The notes under the pieces: model-generated
The model's database searches: none
What the model was told of the DNA's origin: nothing
The model's input: only the letters and a program-made list of their open reading frames with translations
Made by a program: the position numbers and the translations under genes
In this document: positions 23,321 through 34,766 of the stretch, one piece after another
How positions within the stretch are numbered: the first letter of the stretch is position 1
Layout: each line of letters opens with the position of its first letter
NCBI GenBank assembly: GCA_028564925.1
Contig: CM053027.1
Span: forward strand, 243,747,649 to 243,811,648
Source of the DNA: Lithobates sylvaticus
Lineage: Eukaryota > Chordata > Amphibia > Anura > Ranidae
Direction of reading: 5' to 3'
DNA length: 64,000 nt

Positions 23321-24280
23321 GTGAGCGGTCTGATGATAGGCAATCAGACTCTACGCTACACTCATCTGATGTCCCCCCAGTGGCACATCTCCTGCTCACT
23401 CCAAAGGTCGCACTGCTGCCAGATCTGTCACCTGCTATGTCCATGAGACTCAGCAGATGACAGATCACTGTATCGGGCTGGTGTTATGCCTAATCCTAGC
23501 GTAGGTGGTCAGGCACTATAGCTGGGTCTGTGTTCTTCACCTATTGCAGCCCCCTTTCTCATAAGGCAAGCTGGCCTACCTGTACTTTGTTGCCCCCTGG
23601 TCTTTTACACAATGCTGTAGTGCCTGGCTACCATGTTGGGACAGGTGCAAGCTAAGCACAGAAAACGGGTACTTGTGACTTGTGGTTGGCAGACAGGCAG
23701 AGTGGTCTAAAGGCAATACGGGTTCAAGGCAGGCAACGTATAGGGAGCAGTCAGGGTCAAATTCAAAACGCAGGCAGAGTTCACATAGTAGTCCAAACTC
23801 CAATCTGAGGTCAATAACAAGGAAATCTAGCCAGCTAGCAGGGCAGGCATTAGGCAAAGGTAAAGGTCAAGGAACAAGAACAGGTGAGCTTGAAGCACAT
23901 GTTGCAAACACTATCACAAGCATGACGGGGCTTGGCAGGCCTAAAACAGGTTTGAACTCCACCCAGAGACTGCGTCTACACAAATCACTCTGCAGGTGGA
24001 CAGTCAGACAGGGAGAGTGAGAACAGCTGCCCTGGAACAGGAGCATGTAACACTCCTGACTGCTGGCCCTGGTACCATGTGATCGCTGTGACCGATCAAA
24101 GAGATCACACAACAGTTGTACACAATGAATGACTGTCATTCATAGTCATTCATTGTGCACTATTGTAATGAACCTGTCCCAGTGCAGCTGCTGGTCTCAT
24201 TCAAGTATCATGGCTTTAGCTGAGCTGCATGCTTCCTGTCTGACTGCCCACCTGCACCTGTCTACTAAAGGTAGCAGAAT
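23321..24280. other. Unassigned repeat-like sequence
   Basis: The block 23640-24075 is rich in 'ggcaggca' and 'ggtcaa' words seen in some vertebrate LTRs and other dispersed repeats. I see no paired ends or target duplication, so I do not assign a family. Minus-strand and plus-strand frames of about 90-112 codons have no resemblance to proteins. Confidence 0.3.
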
Positions 24281-24541
24281 ACATTTTGTCCTAAATGTAT
24301 TAATTTATTTGCAAAATTTTATGACAGAAACAAAGAGAACGTGTTTTTTTTTTTTTTTGATTATATAGCAAAAATATAAAAAAAAATTGTGGTGATTAAA
24401 TACCACTAAAAGAAAGATAACAATTACATTTGGGTACAGTGCTGCAGTGCTGAGCAATTAATTGCCATGTAAAGTGTGACAGCAATGAAAATTGGCCTGG
24501 GCAGGAAGGGGGTGAAAGTGTTCAGTAATGAGGTGGTTAAT
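24281..24541 (+). mobile_element. 3' end of the TTAA-bounded repeat family
   Basis: Matches the 3' parts of copies 1 and 2: 'taaataccactaaaagaaag', 'tttgggtacagtgctgcag', 'ggcctgggcaggaaggggg', ending 'gtaatgaggtgg' then TTAA. The 5' part is missing. Confidence 0.65.
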
Positions 24542-26170
24542 AACCAGCATGTTTTTTTTTTTATTATTATATAAAATAAAAAACAGGCATTTTGAAAAAA
24601 ATAATAATAATAATCTGATGTATTGCATTTTTGAGGCCCTAAAATGTCCATAAATTGTTCGGCTGCACTGTACACTGTGCCCTAAACCAAACAGTAATGC
24701 ACAAAACAGTTGGATTTTAGTAGTCCCTTATGGGTGGTGGTCAGTGAAGAGTGTCCTTTAAATGTTTGTGGTGAATGGTATGTACCTTCTAAAATGATGA
24801 TCAGTGGTGAGTTCCCCATAACTGTTGGGGTCACTCAGTGGTATCTTACATCATAACTTTGGTGGTTAGTGTGCCCCTTTAATGGTTCATATATCACCTA
24901 TGTACTCCCTTTCTGCTCAGTGATGGCCTATGTGCGTCCCCCCCCCACCTCCTCACTTTGACGTGCAGTGTGCTCTTCTTTTGTTAGTAGTCAGTGGGAG
25001 CATGTGCCTTGCCCCCCAGCTTATTAGTGGGAACAAGGGCCTAATCCCTACACCCCTGGATCAGTAGATGTGGGAGTCTGCTTTGAAAGGGAGTATTGTA
25101 GGAATCTTAAGATAACAGGGCCCCTAGATATCCTCACTCCCCTACATGAATGAGTAAGGTGGTCTTACTATTTATTATTTTAAGTTGTACTTACTACTCC
25201 TTGCTCGTTTGAAAAATAAATAAATGAACACACATATCATAGAAAAAGTATTTTAGAAAAAAGAAAAAAAATCCACATCCAGTGTTGTAGATCCATCGCC
25301 AGTCACAATGAATGACACCTTGCAGACGACCCACCAACACAAATACAATGACAAACTCTGACAATTAACTCTTACCATAATCTCATTACAATGGCAACTA
25401 CTTGGTTGGTGCTGAATGTCAATAAACCAACATCATTGGCCAAATAGTGTCATGCTCATATTTGGTCAATTACGTCACATGGGATGCCCTTTGGCTATCT
25501 TACATGTAATAATACACTTCATATAGAGACGTTAGGAATATTGTCACTAAATAAATGGCTGCAGCAAAGTTTTGAGCTTATGGTCGATCCAATCCTGAAG
25601 CTCATCACTAGTCAGAAGTCCTAACTCCTTTACTTATGTCATCATGATAAACAGGAATCCATTATTTTCTCAATTGTATTTTAATAGCGTTTCCAACATC
25701 CTGATTTGATACTACCTTTTCATAGAAATTGATCTTTCTGGTTAGACATGACTTTTTATAAAGCCTGTGCTAATTTACTGTTATTTAGATCCCAGTTTAA
25801 CCTTGAAACATAAACTGATCACTGCTGTTCAGAACTATTTGCACTCACTGGAGAGGAACAGTTTTTTGGCTCACTCTCACAGTGTGGATCATTATTTACT
25901 ATAGTTGGCAGTTATGACTTTAACTTTATCTTCACATGCATCTTATTAGACAATTGCTTGATTGAGAAGTACTTTTAAATAGACTGCAGTTGTTCTTTAG
26001 TGCCTGTTGCATGAATTATTTATGAGAGCAAAGGTAGAGCAGAAAAGCACAGCTAGAAGATACACACAACACTAAATCAATGTAACTTCACTTGACTGAG
26101 GGGCCTGCAGAATGCAGAGGCTCTGATTATCTATAAAACATTAAACACTTGACCAATCCCCTCTTCCAAA
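24542..26170. other. Intergenic, nothing recognised
   Basis: No gene or element boundary is seen over about 1.6 kb. Open frames are short. Confidence 0.45.
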
Positions 26171-26873
26171 ATGACCAGACGACACATTTTATTTGGAGCA
26201 GTCTTTTATTACAGACCATTAAATACAACATTTACAAGAAAACAAGTTCAACGCATATAATACAGTCAATGCATAACAAATAAACCAAAATGCCCGGTCT
26301 AAGGTCTCTGAAGGCCTATATACTCACGATTACCTGGTTGTATCTGCCACCCAATCAAAAGCCCCCAGCCATGACTACACTGTCTCAGGGACAATTAACC
26401 ACTTATGTACTACCAGATACAACCTAATTAATACCCCAATGTTACAACCGTATTGTTAGGAAGGGACAGCCATAGCTCAGATTGGCCCAACTATTTTCCA
26501 CAATTATTTAACCAGCACCGACTTCAAAGACCCAATAGACCCCCTGCCACAGCATACGAGCGTGACACCTTGCGCACGTGTTGCCCCCCAAATCGGAAGG
26601 CCCGCTGAATACCCTCCTGCAATACCAGATGTCATAAATCAATGCCAATGGCATTCTGATGCACACCATCTCTTCTCAGATATCACCAGGTCTCCTCTTC
26701 CGGCTCTCAATGACGTATTTCCAGGTCCCCATTTCGGACTTGCTACCTCCTAGTTCACCTTTATCCTCGCTTTGTTGATCCACTCAAACCTGGCAACTAT
26801 ATCGAACCACACAACATAGCCCAACCGAACAGATAGCAAACCTTATAAGGTACAATAAATGAGGGTGCACATA

Positions 26874-27474
26874 TTACCAAAATCTGAACGACCCAAAGCA
26901 CTGAACGACCTGATCATTAAGTCCCCATCGGACCGCTTCCATTGCCGCCCCAATCTGAAGGTAATGAGAATAGTTGTGTGCACTCCAACCAGTGGACAAC
27001 AGGCATTTCCTGAACACCGCCCTAAACTGGAATAGGGACATTGCTGTCCCATCCGCATGCATAAAGCAAACTCCTAGAAGATTTGTCCAAAACCATGAAA
27101 AAACACACAGCCCGGACAGGGAAAACTGGAGAAGAGGGAACCACACACAACTCAATCCAAGAACCCCTCCCCGATCAGATTTACTTAACAGAATACCCAA
27201 TGTAGTGTAATCACACATCCTGTACGCTCAAACCACCCTCACCACGTTTGTTCCGGCTTACCAATTCCACCACCCGAAAAGCCACAAAAAAGGCCAGCAC
27301 AAATATGGCCCAGAACAAGGCAACCTCATAGGCAGAAGAACAAACACTATCCAAGTGACCCACTACAGCACCAAGAACCTCAAATGAAACTGGGCATTGA
27401 GCGTCTGCCACAGAGTGACCCTTCCCATAATCCTGTCTGGCCATAAAAACCTTTGTAACATCCCTGGCTTTCAT
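26874..27474 (-). pseudogene. Tyrosine recombinase region of the DIRS-order relic
   Basis: The minus strand carries LFWAIFVLAFFVAFRVVELV, typical of the N-terminal half of DIRS recombinases, and farther on HADGTAMSLFQFRAVF and a weakened HxxR-like box (YLQIGAAMEAV). Together these are the C-terminal catalytic region. Family assignment is by motif. The gene is a fossil. Confidence 0.7.
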
Positions 27475-27959
27475 GTTTAAGTTGTCAGGTCACAGACTGG
27501 CCAACTGCCAACTGCTGAGACATAGCAAAGATAGACACACCTCGTTCAAAATTCCTGCCAATAAAATAAAGCAACACGTGTACAACATCGTCTTCACGGG
27601 AACACCCCATCTTCATTCACCAGATCTCTCCATTCCTGCCACACTCTGTAGTATAAGGGCCAAGTTGATGCACATACTGAATGACAAATTGAGAACTTGG
27701 AAGCTGCAATGCAGTACTCCACAGATGCTTGGCTCATGGAATTCTGCACTGCTCCGCTTCCAGTGCCAACTGACTGTCTCGTTTCCAGTGGGATAGATTC
27801 TAAGCATCGGCCACTGTTATCCACTCATGGAACGTGCACAATTCTATGGCCAGTACAATGGGAAAACAGTTCCCGAACAGCCAAATTACACACTAAACCA
27901 ACCTCCCTCCATTCCACTGGCCAACCAACTCTCAGCACTTTATCGACCCTGACAGTAGG

Positions 27960-28560
27960 TTCCATAACCAGCAGAGCCCAGCGCATCAGTGAACAGTTCT
28001 AGATGAAAATTGGAAATCACCTGCTCCAGACAAAGAGAGAGGGGCATTGTAAGAAACCAGAAATTAATTCTACACTCGCAAGTCCTCACGCTGAACCTGC
28101 CACACCTAAATATAAAGAAACCACAAGTCAGTGGCCGGGCCCTCCGTCTTGTCAGGGGCCAATGGCACACCAAAAAAACATGTTGGACCGTGGCCAAAAG
28201 TGAGGCATAGATAGTACTTTCCGCAGGCCCTATACACAAGAAGTCATCCAAGTCATGGATGACTGAATTAAGCCACTAAGTATCCCGAACCGCTCATTCC
28301 AAAAAGGAACTAAACATTTCAAACAATGAAGAAGAAATGGCACAGCCCATTGGTAAACATCTATCAACAAAATTCTGCCCTTGCCATTTGCCCCCCAGCA
28401 GATGGCAACAACTAGGATGTTCCGGCAACAAACGAAAGGCCGCCTCAATATCAGTCTTGGCCAACAACATACCTGTACCATACCTAGGAACCCCCAAAAC
28501 TGCCATATCAAAAAAGTATAGGACACCATGCAAAGCTCCGGATCAATGGCATCATTCACT
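27960..28560 (-). pseudogene. Reverse transcriptase region of the DIRS-order relic
   Basis: Minus-strand motifs LLAKTDIEAAFRLLPEHPSC and DRCLPMGCAISSSLFEMFSS match the DIRS/Ngaro reverse transcriptase palm. VMDDFLCIGP-like sequence follows at the catalytic xDD position. Fossil. Confidence 0.75.
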
Positions 28561-28835
28561 GAACCCCCTTTAGGGATGCGACAAGTGATAAATGAGGCGT
28601 AACTTATTCAGTTCTTTTTTGGGGATAATATCCAAAGGGGAAATACTGGAGGTGAGTCAAAAGGGCCAGCCATGCGACCCAAAGTAATTCCTTTAAAAAG
28701 TTTTCCTGAAAATGACCGCTGGATGTGAATGAGATGACTGCAAGCTATCTGCCATAGGAGGAACAACCAGCAACTGGCAGGGTATCAGAAAAACCCTATG
28801 AGAAATTCAATTGCAACACAGGAGCTGCCTCCCTG

Positions 28836-29108
28836 CTAGAATAACGCTTTAGGAAAGGCGTCATCTTTTCTACCTTCTCCGGCGTCTTCCCTCTTTCCAG
28901 CGTCACCTCCTTTTCCTTGCTTGAAACATCTGGACACCACATGAGACCCCCCACACCCTGAACAGTCATGACGGAAACAGCACTCGGTGCCAAACTTGCA
29001 AGATCCAGCATTGAATTGCCAACATAACCCCCTGCGATTTGCAGCTGGTTGTGAATAGGCTGATGCATTTTGAATGACAATTGCGCGGTCATACAACACT
29101 GTACCCAA
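28836..29108 (-). pseudogene. Gag-like Cys/His-rich region of the DIRS-order relic
   Basis: The minus strand reads LCWQFNAGSCKFGTECCFRH followed by CSGCGGSHVVSRCF, the zinc-finger-like cluster found at the end of DIRS gag proteins. It lies upstream of the reverse transcriptase as expected. Fossil. Confidence 0.65.
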
Positions 29109-29680
29109 ATGACATTTTTATCATTTTTTTCCCACAAATAGACCTTTCTTTTGGTGGTATTTGATCACCTCTGTGGTTTTTATTTTTTGTTAAAAAAATT
29201 TAAAAAGACTGAATTTAAAATATATATATATATATATTTTGTTATAAAAATTTTAAAACAGCTAATTTTTCTCCTTCATTGATGTACGCTGATGAGGCGG
29301 CACTGATGGGCACCGATAGGTGGCAGTGGTGGGCACTGATGGGTGGGAGTGATGGGCACTGATGGGTGGCAATAATGGGCACTGATGGGTTACATTGATA
29401 GGCAGCACTGCTAGGTGGCACTGATTGGCACCACTGGTGGGCATTGATAGGTGGCACTTGTGGGCATTGATAGGTGGCACTTGTGGGCATTGATAGGTGG
29501 CACTTGTGGGCATTGATAGGTGGCACTGGTGGGCACTGTGGGCACTTTCAGGTGGCAATGGCAGGTGGCACAGATGAGGCATAATTGCCTCTTCCTCTTC
29601 GATATGTCCCTTGCAGATGAGTCGGTGAACAGCTTTTTTTTTCTCCTCACGCTGTCAGCGTGAGGAGAAAAAGAAGACAG
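29095..29680 (-). mobile_element. TTAA-family repeat, inverted copy, truncated
   Basis: The complement of 'tttgggtaca' and 'accaccaaaagaaag' lies at 29100-29160, followed by an AT-rich run and a minisatellite. This is the mirror order of the copy at 49352-50200. The inner hairpin 'ctcctcacgctg|tcagcgtgaggag' lies near 29641-29666. The far end is lost where L1 sequence starts. Confidence 0.6.
29280..29560. repeat. Minisatellite, about 23-bp unit, inside the TTAA-family repeat
   Basis: The unit 'gtgggcattgataggtggca' plus 'ctt' is repeated exactly with 23-bp spacing from about 29436 to 29525. More diverged versions ('tgatgggcactgatgggtgg') extend to 29290. The same array in the opposite orientation is at 49680-49915. 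Confidence 0.85.
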
Positions 29681-29829
29681 TTGGGGCGCATGCGCGGCTT
29701 CCTGACATGGCAGACGTCTGATGAGTGAGCTCCGGGACCTGTCCGTTCTCCGAGGCCCCCGCACCGCTCATTTCACTACAAAAGCTCCGGGGGTAAGCTA
29801 CTGACACTACCCTGATACCCCAGCGCCAC

Positions 29830-30933
29830 ATGGGAAAGGTTGGCCAGCAGCAACACTCCTACAACCCTCTGTTTGGCCCGCGGGCGGGATCAAGCATGGA
29901 CCGCTTCATTACTAGGCCGCAATCCGCGGCCTCGAGTACCGCCGCCGACCCGTTCGCCACGATGGATACTCTCATGGGGATCGAGGAACATAGTAATCCC
30001 CCCGATCCTACTCCGGATCACCCCCTGCCTGCTTCACAAGGGTTGTTAACCCCAGACATCCTGGATGCTAAATTAGATGCAAAGCTGCAAATTCTGCTCC
30101 AGCAGATCACCAGGGACATTGTGGCAGAGGTGAGCAAGATATCCACAGAACTGAGGGGGGAAATTGACCAGATTGGTGAGCGCACTGATGCTTTGGAGTA
30201 TAAGTTTGATGATATGGTCAATTATGTGCAAGCTATAGAAGAAGAGAACCACCATCTTAAACAATCCATAACCCAATTGCACCTACAGCAAGAAGATCTT
30301 GAGAACCGGGAAAGATGCCAGAACCTTAGGCTCCGTGGTATCCCTGAAACGGTTGGTGACTCCTCATTACGTTCCTATCTCCTGGGTCTCTTTAATACCC
30401 TAGCTCCTGCAGTTGTGGATGTGGACTGGCGCCTTGATAGGGCCCACCGTTCCCTGGGCCCAAAACCTCCGGCTGGAGCTAGGCCCAAGGATGTCATCGT
30501 ACGCTTCCACTACTACGACAGCAAGGAGGCCCTGAGCTCGGCTGCACGCAACAAATCGCAAATTTCTTACAAGGGTGCTAAGCTGCAGATTTTTAGTGAC
30601 CTTTCACCCATAACCCTAGCCAAGAGAAGAAATCTGCGCCCGATCACAGCCCACCTTCAACAACACCGGGTACCATACTACTGGGGCTTCCCTTTTCGCC
30701 TTGTCGTCTCCAAAGATGGTGTCCAACACAGCATGCGAGATCTCCAAGAGGGTGATGCCTTCATTAAAAGTCTTGCACTTCCTCCACTACCTGATGAGGA
30801 CCCTCAACCTACTCAAGTGCCAACTCGCCCTTTCCCTACTACGCCAAATCGCATCTGGACCGCGGTCGGAAACCAATCCAAAAAGAACCTTTCTACCCCC
30901 CAGCGCCCTCGGTTCTCCAAGCAACCTCCATGA
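29830..30933 (+). CDS. L1 ORF1 protein (RNA-binding chaperone), 367 aa, intact
   Basis: ORF1p binds L1 RNA as a trimer and acts as a nucleic-acid chaperone in the L1 ribonucleoprotein. After a low-complexity N-terminus (1-75), residues about 77-165 form a heptad-rich coiled coil (IEEENHHLKQSITQLHLQQE). The RRM starts at ENRERCQNLRLRGIPE (about 159). DRAHRSLGPKP and DVIVRFHYYDSKE follow, and the C-terminal domain has ISYKGAKLQIFSDLSP and PYYWGFPFRLVV. Length is normal for ORF1p (about 340-380). No internal stop or frameshift is present. The start at 29830 has an upstream 'cgccacATGg' context. This is an L1-clade ORF1 of the kind common in fish and frogs. It is the only complete gene of its element; ORF2 downstream is broken. 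Confidence 0.85.
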   Translation: MGKVGQQQHSYNPLFGPRAGSSMDRFITRPQSAASSTAADPFATMDTLMGIEEHSNPPDPTPDHPLPASQGLLTPDILDAKLDAKLQILLQQITRDIVAEVSKISTELRGEIDQIGERTDALEYKFDDMVNYVQAIEEENHHLKQSITQLHLQQEDLENRERCQNLRLRGIPETVGDSSLRSYLLGLFNTLAPAVVDVDWRLDRAHRSLGPKPPAGARPKDVIVRFHYYDSKEALSSAARNKSQISYKGAKLQIFSDLSPITLAKRRNLRPITAHLQQHRVPYYWGFPFRLVVSKDGVQHSMRDLQEGDAFIKSLALPPLPDEDPQPTQVPTRPFPTTPNRIWTAVGNQSKKNLSTPQRPRFSKQPP

Positions 30934-31531
30934 TGTCACGTATCCTGTAAGATATCCAGCTTCTTCCCCACCTTCTAAAAGTCCATAATGAACACATATG
31001 TTGTGCCCTGGACTTCAGGTATTTTTGTTTTATTCCCCCTGCCTCTCTATGGGTGAGTCATTTGTTTTCACATCCCCATGTGGTGAAATATGTTTTGCAC
31101 CTTGATTTTTTGTGCCGTTATCATTCCAAATGTTTGCACCTTTTTATTTCGCTGTAAGGAGAACGGTCGGTTTTCCTGCTCTCTCTCCAGTACCCCTGGT
31201 TAGTGGTCGTCATGCGTCCCCTCTTGACGTTGTCTCGGGCCTCCTGAGACATGGATATGGCCCAGGCTTTCTACTAATGTTTTTTTCTTTTTTGTTCTTG
31301 TTTTTCATTTATTTTTCTGTTCTTTTTGAAACCACAAGCAAGTGGTTGAAATGTAATATCCTTCTCTCCCCCTTACCACAGGTTTTTAACAGCCTATGAG
31401 GCAAACCATTTTCTGATTATGCTTTTTGGTTTTAATTGCCCCTGGAATGTTTATGTTTGTCCTATGCAACTTACTCATAGAGTCGGATACAGTGTGTGTA
31501 GATTTATAGGTCATAAACATCATGTGCCTTA

Positions 31532-32953
31532 TTGTCCACAGTACCTATGGCTTTAAAACTCTTATCATATAATGTTAAGGGTCTGAATTCCATTCGGAAA
31601 CGTTGGATCGCCCTTAAGGAATTCAGATCCTCAGGGGCGGATATAGTCATGGTCCAGGAGACCCACTTCCGCACTGGCGGATCGTTAAAATTTGCATCTA
31701 AACTTTACCCTACATCCTATCTTGCCTCGGACTCTTCAGGCAAGGCAGGAGTATCTATCTTAATCAAGAAATCCTGCCCAATAAGGGTTAAAAACGTATT
31801 TACAGATCCACACGGTAGATACATTATCCTGGACTGTGACTATATGACCTCCTTCTTTACTTTGGTCAATGTTTACGCCCCCAACAGTGTGCAGATAGCT
31901 TTCCTGAACAAAGTTCTCGATTCCCCTCAATATCGTTCACAGCCTTTCACTATAGTGGGCAGTGATTTCAATTTGGTCATGTCCCCTACAAGAGATAGAC
32001 AAAGTGTCTCAGGTGCCAATCTCTCCCAGAAATCTGCCTCCCAAGCCAACGCCTTCCGCAAATGCACTAGATCGCATAAATTATTTGACTCTTGGAGGAT
32101 CAAACACCCAATGACCAAACAATTTACCTTCTACTCTATGGCCCATAAAATGTACTCTAGATTAGATCATTTTCTTATTTCAGCTCCCCTCATTCCCTAC
32201 ACTGTCAACTCTGATATAGCTCCCATCACATGGTCTGATCATGCACCTATAACCCTAGATGTTCTACTATCCCAACCTCATCCTAGGGCATGTCACTGGC
32301 GCCTCAATGATCACCTCCTGCGATCATAACCCACGCGTAACTCCTTGGCTTCTAGTCTGCAGGAATATTTTTTGCTAAACAAAGGTTCTGTCCCTGAACC
32401 CTCGACACTGTGGGAAGCCCACAAGGCGGTCTTTCGTGGGGTATGTATTGCAGAAGGCTCTCGCCTGAAAAAAGACAGATCTCAGCTTCTGCAGACGCTA
32501 ACATCTGACTTGGTGTCTGCGGAGTCTCAGCTATTAAGAAATCCCACGGTGTCGAGGCTTCGCACAGTAGTACTACTAAGGGAACAAATTAAAACTCTGC
32601 ATTTTACCAAAACAGCGAAAGCCTTACTATGGTCTAAACAGAAATTCTACGAATTCTCGAATAAGCCCCATAGAATGTTGGTTAATAAGCTTCGCCCTCG
32701 GCCCTCTAACTCCTTCCCTGACTTCCTTATTAAAACAGACGGCACTAAAACTTTTGTCGATTTCTACCAAAAACTCTACAATTGCTTGTCACCCGAAAAC
32801 CACTTTAATTTTTCACAAGATAACTTTGATACTTTTTTTGCTGATCTCAGACTCCCGACTCTCTCCTCCACAGACCTCATTGATCTTAATGCCCCTATCT
32901 CTACTGAGGATACTTACCAGGTGTCTCATGCACTGAAGAAACTCGGGTCATGA
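31532..32953 (+). pseudogene. L1 ORF2, endonuclease and linker only
   Basis: The first 265 codons (31532-32329) form the apurinic endonuclease: LLSYNVKGLNS, VMVQETHF, NVYAPNS, VGSDFNLVM (GDFN-like), KLFDSWRIKHP, SRLDHFLIS and ITWSDHAPI. A stop at 32327-32329 follows HLLRS. The linker continues in a second frame from 32345 (LWEAHKAVFRGVCIAEGSRL, then ALLWSKQKFYEFSNKPHRML) to a stop at 32951-32953. The sequence leaves L1 at QVSHALKKLG, just where the reverse transcriptase should begin. No RT is present, so the element cannot move itself. Confidence 0.85.
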
Positions 32954-33290
32954 GTGAAATGCGTCAGCATGACGCCATCACGTTCCCTGTAGCGAGGACT
33001 CAGACCCGCCCACCAGCTGACAAACCCCCTCGGCTATTCCCGGGACATTCGAAAGAGCTACTGAAATGTTTGGGCCATATGCAGACTCCTACTAACTGGA
33101 AGGATTTCCACTATAACTGGCTAGATTTCAGTGATTCAGAGGGACAGACGGAAGGTTTCTCCTGAGCTATAGGCAAGCGGAATACCGGCTTTTCACCAAT
33201 GCCTTGGCTGAGGTTGTTATCGGGAGAGCTTTACTGTTTTACACCTCTCGCAATTTTTCCAATAAATACTTTATATATTTTTTGTGTAAT
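32947..33290 (+). other. Non-L1 segment joined to L1 ORF2, with polyadenylation signal
   Basis: The segment starts at 'catgagtgaaatgcgtcagc' and ends shortly after AATAAA (33261) and a T-rich run. The opening words resemble a recurrent frog repeat motif (gtgaaacgcgtc). It may be a hijacked 3' end, a later insertion or a deletion junction. Confidence 0.45.
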
Positions 33291-34623
33291 CTGCCTGTTT
33301 CTCATTGAAGAATTGCTTTGGGGAATAATTTTTGTTTCCCTCCCTTCTTTTGTATGCTAATTCAGAGGAACACACCCTAGTCTTCTTGTGAAGATATTTT
33401 CTGTGGTGAGGGCATTTGGGAGCTGCTATGAGGAATTACTAGTAACAGCTTTTTTCTCTTGGCCCCAACTATTTACTACTAGAGGTAGAGCCATAGTGCC
33501 ATTTTTATCTTTTCCCTTTTTTTGTTGGGAATGCCTGGTGTAAGGAAGGACTCTACTGGGGACACCTGATGGCAACTGGTGGCAGGTGATGGTGATGGCT
33601 CCCACTAATTATTCATCATGAACTATTGAACTATTTCATTTTATATTACAATGTAATAATAGAAATAATGTGCTTCAATCATCCTGACACCATACCAACC
33701 ATGGGACCGTGATTTTTGAAGTGCTAACCCCAGGTGTTTGGAGTATCTTTACAGCCGATTGATAAACTTTCTGGAATGCACATATTTCTATTGTGGTGTA
33801 GGATCTGGGCCTGCTGTCCCTCCATTATTCTTTCTCTACTTTTTTCTCTCTCCTTCCCTCCCTATTCCTTTCTTTTCATTCTCTCTTTTTCTCTCTCCCT
33901 CACTTTCTCCCTCCATCCCTCATTCATCTCAGACACTAACCACACCCATGTGAGACACGCCTCATTTAAGACACACCTATTTTCATTTAAACCACACCCA
34001 CTTGTCTATCCTCTGTATGCCCCACCTTCAAATGAATACCACGCCCCCTGATTATAGCAAGACTCCGCCTACAGACAAAAAGGTGTCCCTATACATTTTT
34101 TTGGAATGTTGGCAACTATGAAACTGCCAGGGGATCAAGGGTTTTGTCATTGACTAAATATTGTCAGGATTTTATTTGATCAATGTTGCCACCCAGGATC
34201 CCCAGGCAATTGGTGTACTAACACCAACTATTTGTAGATCTGACATTTAGTAGCAGTAATGTCCTGCTGCATTAAAATACACTCTCTGTGTTGAACTGTA
34301 CTTACATTTTTTTGCGTTTGTACATGTCCCCTCTGGTGGTGATCAAACATTACCTGGTTCACTTATACCCATTCAAGAACATCTTTAACACAGTTGACAA
34401 TTTAAACTAGGAGCAGTACAGTATAACTGAAGGTCAAATTAAGCATTTTTTGGTATAAGTTACATATTATTTAAGGTAGATATGTAAACTGTACACATCC
34501 TTAGTGACAAGGATCCTTCTCAATCAGTATTAATTGTTTATTAAATATATTGTTTTCCAGTAATAAAAGCATAAAAATGTAACAAACAACATGTAATATT
34601 TTATATCCATATCCTAAAAAGAA
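33291..34623. other. No gene; polypyrimidine tract at about 33820-33935
   Basis: The stretch holds a CT-rich tract of over 100 bases and no recognisable coding region. The words 'cacacccatgtgagaca' and 'ccacacccactt' nearby look repetitive. Confidence 0.4.
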
Positions 34624-34766
34624 CAGGGGTCTCAAACCGGCGGCTCTCCGGTTGTTGCAAAACTACAAGGCATTGCAACGCTGACAGTTACAAGCATGAC
34701 TACCAAAGGCAGAGGCAGGACTTGTAGTTTTGCAACAGTGGGAGGGCCGCCAGTTTGAGACCCCTA
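34624..34766. mobile_element. Small hAT-type MITE (CAGGGGTC ends), 143 bp
   Basis: CAGGGGTCTCAAACCGGCGG at the left pairs with ...GCCGCCAGTTTGAGACCCCT at the right. Inner arms pair as well ('gttgcaaaactacaag' with 'cttgtagttttgcaac'). The end motif CAGGGGTC is typical of hAT. Flanking octamers agree at 5 of 8 bases, so the duplication is decayed or the call is slightly off. Confidence 0.65.

Larger units (their letters stand above)
26171..29108 (-). mobile_element. DIRS-order retrotransposon relic (tyrosine recombinase type)
   Basis: Reading on the minus strand, from high to low coordinates: a gag-like region with a Cys/His-rich motif (28836-29108), a reverse transcriptase region (about 27960-28560) and a tyrosine recombinase (26874-27474). 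This gene set and order define DIRS/Ngaro-type elements, which use a recombinase instead of an integrase. The element is broken in several places and old. Its termini were not resolved. The high-coordinate end meets a TTAA-family repeat near 29100. Confidence 0.75.
29681..33290 (+). mobile_element. L1-clade LINE: 5' region, ORF1, partial ORF2, foreign 3' end
   Basis: A GC-rich 5' region (from about 29680) precedes an intact ORF1 (29830-30933), a roughly 600-base inter-ORF spacer, and ORF2 from 31532. ORF2 covers the endonuclease and linker but ends near 32947, before the reverse transcriptase. The following 340 bases are unlike L1 and end with AATAAA (33261-33266). No target duplication was found. 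The start is uncertain. Confidence 0.75.

Noticed and set aside
23682-24020. 112-codon plus-strand frame and overlapping minus-strand frames
   Set aside because: Repetitive 'ggcaggca' sequence, no protein family.
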